Below, piece by piece: positions 22,801 to 33,931 of a stretch of 64,000 nucleotides of DNA (position 1 is its first letter; each line of letters starts with the position of its first letter). The notes under the pieces were generated by a model. It searched no databases. It worked only from the letters and a program-made list of their open reading frames with translations, and had not been told where the DNA came from. A program made the translations under genes and the position numbers. The DNA comes from Stromatinia cepivora. Taxonomy: Eukaryota; Ascomycota; Leotiomycetes; Helotiales; Sclerotiniaceae. The stretch covers positions 1,426,001 through 1,490,000 of the forward strand of contig RCTD01000007.1 of assembly GCA_014898415.1 (NCBI GenBank). Direction: 5' to 3'.

Positions 22801-25800
22801 TTCCGGAAGAAATTCACTTGAACGTTGTTCATTACCCACAGATTTCTTTCGCTCTTCTGCTAGTTCGGTTGCGTCTATGTGCACTGGTTCGTCCTCAAGT
22901 TGTTCTTCAGAGATTCCTTGGCTCTCGACCGGTGGCTGTACATTCGGAAGATCGGCAGATTCTTCGGCATGGTGTTCAACCTTTAATTCCTTTGGTTCCT
23001 CTGCTGGAAATGTCTCTGTTTCAGCTGGAACATTATTGCCTTCAGATTTCTTAGTCTCTTCCATGATCTGTTCACTATTCTTTCCCTCAGCTTCCTCAGC
23101 TAAAATTCTTGCCATCTGCGCGTTCAATGCAGCGATTTCCTCTCGAGTTCTGATGTCTTCTGGGTCTTCATTGATAAAATGCTCAGACCTTGGTTCTTTA
23201 GCAGGAACTAAATCTTCGCTAAATGTCTCGATAACCTGTTCCTCGGTTGATGTTAGCTTTTCCCCGTTGTCGGCTGCAAAACGAATTTCTTCGCTTGATT
23301 CGGGCATATTGATGAGATTCTCATTCTCAACTTCCGACTCAGGAATGATTTTATCTGGCGCTGCCCCAACGACGTTTGCATCTTCGTTGGGGACCGGGAA
23401 TTGGTTCTCAAAAGCTAATTCTTCGATTGGTACCCCACTTTTTGTGATTTCGGCCGGTAGAGACTCATTACTACGGTTCTGGTTATCTGTTTCCGAGTCC
23501 CATTCTTCGTTCTTGACTAATGGGGTGATATCTTCCGAATCTTCCAGCTCGTTGACAGCAGGTTCACTGACATCATCTTCCACGGAAACTCCGCCGTTTT
23601 CAAAGAGAACGGAATTTCGGTCATTCAACTCCAAAACGGTTGTCTTGGTTTCACCAGTTGCTTCTGAAATGCTTGTTTCCCGCAAGGTTCCGATAGCGTT
23701 GGTAGGATCGCTAGATATTTCCTCCTTGATATGCTCGCTAGCGTCAATTTCCCTAGGAGTTTCCTCTCCTTTAACGGGAGTTTGATCTTGATCGCTCAAC
23801 TCAGGAATAGAAGTCTCAGTTTCGACGACGGGCTCTGGTATGCTTTCTTCCTGCAATGATCCAATAAAGTTCTCCGCAATTTGGCCGGGAGCATCCTTAT
23901 TGCTGAGTTCGCTATCTTCAGTTTCCAAACCCTTTGTGTCACTTTCGATAGTTTGGCCTTGATCGTTCAACTCAAGAACAGACGTCTCAAGTTCGACAAC
24001 TAGCTCTAAAGAGCAATCCTCTGATGACGGCTCAGTCACGCTCTCCGCTTCTCCGGTACGAATCTCCTCATTACTAGGCTCCAAAACATGTGTTTCCAGA
24101 GTCTTTATTTTACTTTCGACCGGTTCTTCTTCAACCGCCAGTTCTATGTCCACTCCTTCTTTTGCAATATGCTCTTCATTGCATGGCTCAGTGACCTTAA
24201 ACTCTGCAGGGCTTCCTACATGCTCTGCAGAAACTTCTTCGCATGATTCGAGGATCAGACCCGGGGTCTCAATTTCAGGATCTTGGGTAACTGTGTTTTC
24301 TTCGCTGTCGATGGGGGCTTCATCTAAATTCGACACGTCGACTTCCTCGGGTTCTGGAAGGTTTTCCTCCGTTTCCAAATGAATAGAGTCTTCTAAATTG
24401 TCAGGTGTGATCTCTGCCAAAACCTCTGGCACGAGACTTTCTTCCGGCTCATCATCCAAGGTCGGTAGATCAGCTTCCTCTGACTCTGAGAGCTTCTCAT
24501 CTATTTCCAAAGGATGAGTCTCCTCCGATGTGATCGAAGAGTCTTCTATTAATTCTTCTGGGATAAGTTCTTTGGTAGAGCTTTTAAGGTGTTAGTTTTG
24601 GTCTCGGTAAAGATGCTGTATAACTTACTCTTCTTCCTCAGCTAGAAGAGCTTCATTGGCAGGATGTGTTTCTCCCACTTGACTACTTAGGGTTACCTCT
24701 TCCGTTGACCTGTTTGCCATATCAATATCGTATAAATTCACCTTATTAAAAGATCAACGCAAGACCATTAACTTACTTATCTTCCTCCACAACTACAGGT
24801 ATTATTTCGTCAACAGGCCTAAATCCCAGTATCAGAATCAACAATTCAATAATTGGCGCATTTGAACCGGAGAATTCAAACTTACGAATCAGCACTATCT
24901 ACCACATTCTCTACCTGTCCTTCATCTCCATTGCTCTTTCCATCCCCTTCTTTCTTAGACCTATAGTTATCATATATTAGCTTGGCTTTTCTCGTCAAAA
25001 CTTTTTAGCTTTTCCACTCCCTCGTACTCAACAATTCACAAACTAAATCAAACAAGAAGAGGAACCTACCCTTCCACCGCAATAATCTCTTCCTCACTAG
25101 ATATCTCCTCAACAGCATGTCTTTCTTCAGGTTCCGGCTCATCCTTGGACGATTCCACGACCCTATCATTTTCAGGCCTACATATGCATGTCTTCGGGTT
25201 AACCCCCATCAAATATGTTTTGAAAAATCAGAGATTGGTGCGCACTTACGTTGGCTCTTGTGAATGTACTTGACGTTCTTCTATAGCAGGACTTTGGAGG
25301 TTTTAGCATTATGGGTTGTAAGAAACATTTGGCATGACTCACGTGTCTTGGGCAGGGTTTGGTTCCTCTATTATGCCTGATGTGGTATCTTCAACCTCCT
25401 CACTTTTCTGGATAATCTCTGATTCCCCATTTATCGCTGGGGTATCGCTTTCTGGGTTTGATTCAGACTAGAAGAACAAGTTAGGCGCGTGAGCGACAAT
25501 GGTCGAATTGGTTGAAACTTACTGGAACCTCGGGTTCTATTGATCTAGGTATATCTTGAGGAAGGATTTCCTGGGTAGGCACATTCTCTTCAACTTGTTG
25601 GGGATCAAGAGCTGGTGTTATGTCTTCAGTCTCCGCGGTCTATGATAAATAGTTAGTTTGCGCCAAGCATCAACTATGTGTAGGAAAACCTACAGCTATT
25701 TCCGATTCTTCTGCTAGAACCGGCTCTTTGACTTCAGCCTCCTGTAGGGGAACTTCCGGTTCGATGGGACTTTGCTCTTCGACCGGTTCTTCTTTCTCGA

Positions 25801-28800
25801 CCTGAATTGAATTAATCAATCGCTGTTTGGTGATTCTTTTATGTTTGGAATTAGAAATTCTAAAATCTTACAATAACTTCTGGCTCCAGTTCCTGTTCTA
25901 CTGATATAGAGTGCGGAGCAGGAGTACTTTCCTGTATCTCAGCCTGATTGATAGTCAGACAGGTCAGATATACACCGAAGTTGTGAAATCTTCATAGAGG
26001 TGGAAACTTACGGTAACCTCGGGCTCTGTTGGAATAGCTTCTGCATCCTTTTCCAGATTTGATGAGTCATCGTCGGCACTGGCGGTCTTTTCCTCTTCAA
26101 CCTACATTTCATATCAGTAAAAGGCTCTATTCCGAGACGGAGTTTAAAAAAGCTGTCATTTCAAGATTGGTCTTACGCTTCCTGTGACCTCTGACTCCAG
26201 CTGTGCTTCTGGTTCCGTCACAACTTGTTCTTCGACCTTTTAAATTGTCAGCAAGATTTATCACAGAGAAAATAACAAAATTCAAACTTACGGGAGATTC
26301 CAACCGCTCTTCTGTAGACTCAGGAGCTGACTCTTCATCCACCTGATATTTATATTAGTAACTTCAAATCTTTCAATAATGAAGTACAAGATTTACCTGT
26401 GCTTCTGGTTCCAATACTGATGACTCCTCCTCAGGCATCTTCTCTTCTTCGGTCTGTAGGACCTAATTAGTATCCAACATCCAGTGAAATCTCTGAAACG
26501 TGACCTACGAGACTCTGCGGTTCTTCGACTCGTTCAGCTACATCAAATACCTTATCCTTCTTATCCTCCTCACCATCCACAGCTTTCATAACTGCAGCCC
26601 CCACAATACCGCCCAAAGCAAGCCCGGCAATGGCGCCCTTCAATCCATCATGGTTATCACTGATCAGATCTCCATGCCCCTTGATTAACTCCCCATGTTT
26701 CAAAAGATTCTCTTCATGTTTGCTTGAACTTTCATCAACTATCTTTTTCAATTCCTTGATATCATCTCTAACTTCATCATGTTTTAATCCACTGTCTTCT
26801 TTCAGACCCTCCAACAAGCCTATATGTGTACTTAAGATCTCGTTCATGCCATGAACTGGGGCAATTGCTTCCTTGATGTCGCTTAAGACTGTAGCATGGA
26901 CGGTATGCGACTCATTAGATACTGTTGTTGCGTCTTTGATTTCCCCTAGGGTTATTGAATGAGAGGTATGAGCATCTTTGATTTCTCCTAGACTTGAAGT
27001 GTGTGAATCCAGGGTTGTGATAATGTTAGTAAGTTGTGTATCTAATCCGCTAGTATCGAGAATTGGTGCTAGTGCTAGCTCAGCGGCAGTATCCGGAGAA
27101 AGTTGTGATGTTAGATCTGCTAGAACTGCAGTGTGGGAAGCGTGGGATGCGTTGGAGGCAATTATTGCTTCCTTTAGCTCACCAAGGGTAGTTGTATGAG
27201 TGAGATGTGCTTTATTCAAGTCAGAAGTTGCATCTCTTATTTCGCCTAGGGTACTTCTGTGCGTATTGTGGGATTCATCAGACGTTTGCATTACTTCCCT
27301 GAGTTCGCCTAGAGTGGTAATTTGCGCGGTATGTGCGTTACTCAAAGCAGCTGTTGCATCTCTTATTACCCCAAGGGTAGCAGAATGGGAGCTATGAGAT
27401 TCGTTGGACACAGTGGCTAAATCCTTGATTTCTCCGAGAATTGCTGCATGGACCGTGTGAGAATCGTTGGAAGCACTAGCCGCATTCTTAAGTCCATCTA
27501 ATGTCACAGTATGCGAGCTATGTGCCTCCATCCCAGAATTTGTAACATCCCTAATCTCCCTCAAAACCACATTCTGGCCCTCAAGTGTCGTAATGACCGC
27601 ATCAATTTGGGTTTCCAATCCGCTCAAATCCATAGCAGCAATCGGAGCTTGAATCTCACTGCCTTCGATCGGTTTATTTCCATTTTGTTCAGATGAAGTA
27701 GAAGTATTCATCACTGTTTGAAGTTCCAGTAATGATCTATCCAACTTTTCTTGAGAGTCGTTACATGTATGTAATGCAGTAAGTATCTCATCACTAACGT
27801 CCGAATCTTTGAGAGTTTCAAAAGCTGTAGAGTTACTTTCTTGCAATTCATGCAATGCCGTCAAAATTTCATCGCTGACATCTGCGTTCTTGATTTCTTG
27901 AAGTAGATTTGTGTGACTGCTGAGAGATTTCAGTATTTTTGGTAAAGAATTGTTGCCAATTTCCGAACTAGAAGCATTAGATTTGAGCTCCTCCAAAATA
28001 GCGGTATGTGTATTCAATGTGTTCTTTATAGCCATGATATGTGGCTCTAGCATGTTATCCACCACCATCGCATCCATATCATTTTTGGCAAGGGTCTCAG
28101 ACTTGATATCATCAAGCAAGACCATGTGAGCATCAAGGGCACTCTTGATAGCCGTGATATGTGGTTCAAGGGATTCAATTCCAGTACTATTCCTTCTGGG
28201 CATTGACGACGGGGAGGAATCATTGTTTCTTGATTTGAGCTCATCCAATACGGCGGTATGTGACTCTAGCTTACTTATCAGGGAGTTGAAATGGCCGTCA
28301 AATGCTGCGGTATTGGGCTCCGCTGATCCATTACTGGATGTAATAGCCTTCGACTTGATTTCATCCAATGCTACAGTATGTGCTTCCAACATGCTAGCAA
28401 TAGAACCAAAATGTTTGTCGAGAGCTTTAATGTTGATTTCTGCAAGCACAGAAGAGTTAGACGAGCCATCTTTGGACTTGATGTCATCCAATGCTGTAGT
28501 ATGCGCTGCCAGTATACCGGTGATTGAATTAAAGTGTGTCTCGAACGCTTCCATATCAATTGCAGCTGGTGCATTGCTAGATTGAACATCCTTCGATTTA
28601 ATCTCATGCAAAACTGCACCATGAGTTTCCAAAGTAGAAATGACTGAACTGAAATCAATCATATGTGCTTCCTTAGCCTTGATCTCCTCCAAGGTTGTAG
28701 TATGAACTTCCAACATAGAAGTAATTGGGCTAAAATCAGGACTATCTCCTGCTCCCTTTGACTTAATCTGATCCAAAGTCACAGCATGAGCTTCCAGCAT

Positions 28801-30663
28801 CGAAATAATTGGACTGAGATCGGCACTTGGGATAACCTTCGATTTAATCTCCTCCAAAAGAGCCTTTTGTGCTTCCAACAAACTACTAATCGAACCAAAA
28901 TGACCATCAAAAGCCCCAGCAGTAGTTCCTCCCTGTGCAGTAATATCCTTCGTCTTAATCTCATCCAGAACTGCAGCATGGTTATCCAACTTTTCAATGA
29001 TACATCCCATATTCTTTTCCAGAATTTCCACAGCACTTTCACCTGGGGGTATAGTTTCAGGAGGCGGGGTGGGTAGGACTTTTATGTTTTCCAATGCAGC
29101 CGCGTGAGAAACATGTGACTCGTTTGATTTTTGGACTTCTGTTAGGATTGCCGTGTTTGTCTCGATTAGACTATCTATCTTGATTTTTAGACCTTCTAAA
29201 TCGATGGAGGTGGTTGGTTCTGATGGTGGAGTAGACAAGGACCTGAGGCTTTCCAGCGTAGATGCATGAGCTAGATGTGAGTCGTTTGACTTTTGAACTT
29301 CTGCTAATATGGTTGTATTGATGTCGGAGTTTTTAATGCTCTCTAGCGCAGCCGTGTGCTTCTCGTGAGCCTCATTAGACTTCTGCACTTCTGTCAAGAT
29401 GGTTTGAAATGTTTCCATGTCTGCTGATGTGAGGGCTGGTTGATTTGACACATCCATAGGCTGAACATTCCTCTCCTTAAGCTCTCCTAAAATCGCGGTA
29501 TGCGCCTCATGCGATTCATTCGACTTCTGTATACCTGCCAAAATCTCGGCACCGTTACTAACCCCCTTGATCTCCAATAATGTCTCCTTCTGGAAATCGA
29601 GTGTTGACTGTAGAGCCGTAATTTGTTCTTTCATCAATCCCAAATTGACATTATTTGACGAGGTACTTGCATCCAAGTTTCTGTTCAAGGCCTCCAGTTT
29701 AGTAGATATGGTTTGGAGAAGCTCAGCATCACCCCCAGTACCATGAGAAACCACGGCCGCTGTCTCAGGTCTAGGTGTTCCTCCGGCCAAATGGTCATTA
29801 ATAGCTTTTACATTCGTTCCAAGATCCGGACCAATTCGTGTAATGATTACCCTGACATTTTCCTGCAATTGATCTAATTGCGTTTGCATGACGGAAGTTT
29901 TGGTGTCATTCTTCTCCAAGCTTTCTTTCAAACTATCCAAGCGTTCGTCCGATATCAACAAATTATTTATTTTCGTAATTCCATCCACTAACTTCCCTAG
30001 TTTATTGTTATTGGCGTCCAACGAATCCGATATTTCAGAAAGTTTTCCAGCTGTATATGTAACACTTCGACTGGGGAGAGGCCTTGGTTGCTGATTGGAA
30101 AAGGAACGTGGTGTACCAGTACCAGGCATTGAAGTGTATGATATCGGCAGTGGTAACTCTTCTGATCTTCGATCAGATATAGGATGCGAAGTCAGTGCGC
30201 CATGAGCACTAAGCCTTGCTTTGGTTGAATCTGCCTCTTCTTCTTGATCTGCCATTGACTCCAGGCTCAATAAGACATGGTCCACGCCAGCATTGGTCTT
30301 CTTCAACAATATCTCATGTTGTAAAACCGCGTTCACTATCGGTTCAATTGTATCGAGAGCCGTTTTAATGTCAGGCTTGAGCAGTTTGGCTATATGGGAA
30401 GCAAGTCCAGCCTGGAAGGCATCTCCAGAGATAGCTTGATCAATTGCCTGTCGGAGGACTTCCGGATCTGTTGGACTACCGCCAGAAAAGCTCGCGTGTT
30501 TAGTACTGGTGGAATCTTGAGATTTCTTTCCTTCAAATGATGCCCGTATTCGATGTGATAGGGGAGGTCGCGAATTGGTCGGCATTCTTCTTGAGCCCTC
30601 TCTTGATTTCTCTTTCTTGAGAATACCGGTATTACCAGTAGAAGGTTGAAGATTAACAGGCAT
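19870..30663 (-). CDS. Giant 15-exon repeat protein (3297 aa predicted)
   Basis: Exons from 5' to 3': 26509-30663, 26397-26453, 26292-26342, 26177-26236, 26012-26101, 25872-25943, 25694-25801, 25523-25639, 25343-25467, 25250-25291, 25070-25177, 24886-24960, 24777-24818, 24629-24709 and 19870-24580. All 14 introns (48-109 bp) are GT-AG, and the joined frame is open for 3297 codons. Exon 1 (1385 aa) has a polar N terminus, a conserved-looking helix (ILLKKTNAGVDHVLLSLESM), then 25-29 degenerate repeats of the form SH.xHTxxLxEIK. It closes with a Gly/Ala-rich hydrophobic stretch, GLKGAIAGLALGGIVGAAVM (about residues 1338-1357). Mini-exons 2-14 encode acidic Glu/Pro/Val segments, many ending EPEV. 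The last exon is Glu-rich for about 1200 residues, then turns basic with a roughly 45-residue repeat (RENP...EPxRxS...GLP) and ends near NVRSLLRQFEGGE. The function is unknown. Its size and composition suggest a scaffold or tether. Leashin-like organelle tethers of ascomycetes are a loose analogy only. Confidence 0.85.
24581..26508 (-). repeat. Tandem mini-exon array (PEVK-like)
   Basis: Thirteen small exons (42-125 bp) lie inside the giant gene, separated by short introns of 48-109 bp. The first seven are symmetric phase-0 exons (57, 51, 60, 90, 72, 108 and 117 bp). They typically open with V/A/T-E-E/K and close with E-P-E-V/A or similar, for example AIPTEPEVT, SVEQELEPEVI and PRSIEPEVP. From the eighth onward the phase is 2, but each exon is still a multiple of three. 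Every one could be skipped or duplicated without breaking the frame, apart from the phase-changing eighth. Confidence 0.82.
26700..29540 (-). repeat. Protein-coding His-periodic repeat array
   Basis: This array lies within exon 1 of the giant gene. About 25-29 diverged copies of an 18-40-residue unit are present. The core is a helix such as SNESHEAHTAILGELKE, LEAHTVALDEIKS or SNESHTVHATVLSDIKE. The His, the hydrophobic pair and the closing E/D-I/L-K are the most constant positions. The middle copies share the form (I/L)xxMLEAHTxxLDEIKSK, while the first and last groups have the SNESHxxHxxxLGEIKD form. Confidence 0.85.
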
Positions 30664-32053
30664 TGGAAACGATTAAACAAATAGTAACACAAACAAAACA
30701 GACATAGAGAATAAACACCTGAGACGATTGATGCTCAAGAAATAGTAATAATAGAGACCGCCTTACAATTAATCTTACCGTTTTACCATGTTCCCAGTCC
30801 GCATATATGTAAATTTGGGTACTTTGAATATATAAAACATGGTTGTATAGCACAAATAGTTGTCAATTCATGCGTGGTTAATCGTTGAATTCGATGTTAA
30901 GTGGTTGAAAGGGGGTGAGTTACCTTTGCATTGCTTTGGTACTTCACCGGGACTGGGGTGCAGCCCAATGCCGGGCTTTTCCCCTCCAGTGATCATCCCT
31001 TAAACTAATGCCGTACAACAAGTATTATTGTCAAAGTTTGCGATTGCACGTTGACAAAATATATTGATGTGATAAGGAGGGGTCACATTTAGAGGGGGAT
31101 TCCCAGCAACTGCCAGCAAGCAACTTCGATTGCCCAATAGACCTTGCAAATATAGTAGAATCTTCACGATAAGTTGTAAATGTAAACAGACTAGTAGACT
31201 GCTTGAGTTGAAAATAGTATGTGACATTTTAGGTGCAGTTCGTCATTCGATGAGAAGTTATTGAACGATAATCAAGCACCAATCTTGTAGTAGGTATGAA
31301 AAGTAGTTGTGGATATGATATGATATGATACAAGGTTTAGGAATTACTACTTCTGATAGGCTTATTTATGAGACGCTTCAGGGTTTCATTATCTACGGAG
31401 TAGATCAAAACACCTAATGACGATTTAAAGTATTCTCGAATGCAATGCTTCTTTCCAAAAATAACCTTTTCCTCTTCGTCGTCGCTAAGAGATTCATTTC
31501 TCTCACAATATGTCTATTAAATCTTGACATTTGACAAATACCTGCCAAGTACTTCTTATGGGTGGCTTTGGGCAGAAATACCACCAGAGAAGCAGAATTC
31601 ATCCATCCGAACTAGAAAGGTTATCGATACCCAATCCTTTTCTTCATTCTGACCATCATTCTCGTATATCATAATCATTTATGTTATCATATGACTCTTC
31701 CTTCAAGTTTCATACTACCACACTACATCTAAAAGATCTAACACGGCATATTAAGAATTTGGCATGTGTATCACACACCAGGAAAAATGTATACCAGAGA
31801 TATACCAGAGATACATTTTTCCTCTGCTCCGAATTTCCCTCCTTTCCGAAACTCGGTAATCTCTTAAGCCGATGACTTGATCCAAGTTGATGTTGGCCTA
31901 CCTCGGCAAAACAGCGGTACAGCTATGAGGCTAAGAAACATCCCTCATTACGATCACAAGCTTCACTCATAATAACCCTCCAATTAAACATTCCTTTCGC
32001 AGACAGATCTTCACAAAGATTTTCTGCAAATTTCTTCTTCACACCTCTCAACA
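30664..32053. other. Divergent promoter region
   Basis: This region is shared upstream DNA of the giant minus-strand gene and the plus-strand mitochondrial carrier. It has pyrimidine-rich and poly-A-rich patches and no supported gene. Position 31318-31330 holds a short GATATGATATGAT repeat. Confidence 0.4.
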
Positions 32054-33175
32054 ATGTCTTCATCTTCCTCCTCCCCAGGAGCTCAAATAAACAAAAAGAT
32101 TGACACCCTCAGCCCTCATCTGCCCCACGTTCCTGAATCCAAGGCTGAATTAAAACAAGATGCCGAGATAGTCGTTCAAAAATCATTCGCAGGATTACGG
32201 TCTCTGGCTGCTGGAGGTTTCGGTGGTGTTTGCGCAGTTATTGTTGGTCATCCATTTGATTTGGTCAAGGTTCGTTTACAGACTGCGGAACGAGGGGTTT
32301 ATAAAGGTGCTATTGATGTTGTTACGAAATCTGTCGCGAAGGATGGTCTTGCAAGAGGTTTATATGCGGGTGTGAGTGCACCGCTGGTGGGTGTTACTCC
32401 TATGTGTATGTTTTCTATTTTCTCTATTCATCATTATTCTTTTATTTGCTTCGAATTCCAACACCCTCAAAAAAATAACTAATCTTTTGTTTTCTTCACA
32501 GTCGCCGTATCTTTCTGGGGTTTCGACGTAGGCAAGAATCTTGTGCGCAACTTTACCTCCACTGCCCCTCACGAACCCCTCACCATTGCTCAAATCAGTA
32601 CTGCTGGTTTTTTTTCCGCCATTCCCCAAACGCTCATTACTGCTCCATTTGAACGTGTGAAAGTTCTCTTACAAATCCAAGGTCAAAAGGAACTTGCGCC
32701 TGGGGAGAAGCCAAAATATAATGGTGGTGTCGATGTCGTAAAGCAACTTTACAAGGAGGGTGGTATTAAATCAGTCTTTCGAGGTTCTGCTGCTACACTA
32801 GCAAGAGATGGTCCTGGAAGCGCCGCATATTTCGCAACCTACGAGTACATCAAACGTCGCCTAACTCCTATAGACCCCGCTACCGGTAAACCGGGTAAGG
32901 AACTAAGTTTATTAGCGATTACCGGGGCAGGAGCATGCGCAGGTGTAGCAATGTGGGTTCCAGTTTTCCCAATCGACACGGTCAAGTCGAGATTACAAAC
33001 TATGGAAGGGAAACCAACAGTTGGAGGTGTGATAAGGGGGTTGTATAGAAATGGAGGATTCAAGGCGTTTTTCCCTGGATTTGGACCGGCATTAGCGAGA
33101 GCTGTACCTGCTAATGCTGCAACATTTTTGGGCGTAGAATTGGCCCACCAGGGAATGAACAAGGTGTTTGGGTGA
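32054..33175 (+). CDS. CRC1: Mitochondrial carnitine/acylcarnitine carrier
   Basis: Two exons, 32054-32405 and 32502-33175 (96-bp intron), giving 341 aa. This is a mitochondrial carrier (SLC25) protein. The three signature repeats are clear: HPFDLVKVRLQ, APFERVKVLLQIQGQ and FPIDTVKSRLQTMEG. Each is followed by the usual Gly-rich half (GLARGLYAGVSAPLVGVTPM, SVFRGSAATLARDGPGSAAYF, AFFPGFGPALARAVPANAATF). The combination FDLVKVR with PFERVK and the SAAYF block points to the acylcarnitine/carnitine exchanger (yeast Crc1, Aspergillus AcuH). It moves acylcarnitines into mitochondria for beta-oxidation and acetyl-carnitine for use of acetate and fatty acids. The N-terminal 45 residues are a variable Ser-rich extension. 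The subfamily call is confident but rests on motif memory. Confidence 0.93.
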
Positions 33176-33931
33176 GGGATTAGAGGTAGAGGAATCAGGA
33201 CTGGGTAGATGGAACATGGAACAAAGGTTATCGCTGGGTAAGGCAAATAGATGGGCTGGGGGGTTGAGACGGTATTTTACTTTCCTGTAACATGAATGCA
33301 TGTATGAGGATCATAAAGAAGTTCTTGGCTATGGCACATAGCTAGGGTAGAGATAGATTTCTAATTCTGGCTGGAGGTAAAGGGTGATAGACTCGAGAGA
33401 CCGATACAATTGAATTGAATTAGATTTAGGGTTGAATGGAGACCTGATCGAATTTCTCAAAGTTAATTTGAATTCATATGACTGAATGTGAAGATATCAT
33501 ACAATAAAAAATTGGATAGTGTTTAAGAATTGTCTACACCCTCCTCGGTGACAATAATGCTGATATTTTCATCACGCTTACCTAATCAATAATCCGAGAC
33601 TTGAAAATGCATCTCACAAATTATTTATTTCTCTTCATGGGAACCTCATTCCACTTCACACTTCTCATCACCACGTTCCCATGAATGTTTTCCGAACAAG
33701 GAGATCTGTCAATTCTCCGGTAAGTCAATCTACTCTCCTATTGTATTCTTGTCCTAACATATACCGAATGTGCAGAACTCTCTTTAAACAATCGAACCTC
33801 CGATCATGATTTTAAACGCCTTCACTATATCTGACTACGCCATTGCTTCCTCCAAAACTGAACGATCTCAATGCGTGACATCTTCTCTCATATTATAATT
33901 CAGGGGATTATCACATATTAGTGACTTACCA
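33176..33931. promoter_or_regulatory. Intergenic region with spliced leader and possible uORF
   Basis: Upstream of the gene at 33932, ATG at 33681 opens a short frame (MNVFRTRRSVNSP) that runs into a good GTAAGT donor at 33720. A 56-bp intron (33720-33775) with a CTAAC branch and a TGCAG acceptor follows, and the spliced frame then stops after NSL. This looks like a 16-codon upstream ORF spanning a 5' leader intron. It does not join the main frame by any acceptor I tried. Confidence 0.35.

Noticed and set aside
22418..23785. 455-aa Ser-rich plus-strand frame
   Set aside because: It is antisense to the Glu-rich last exon of the giant gene. Glu codons read backwards give Ser/Leu/Phe, so it is a compositional shadow.
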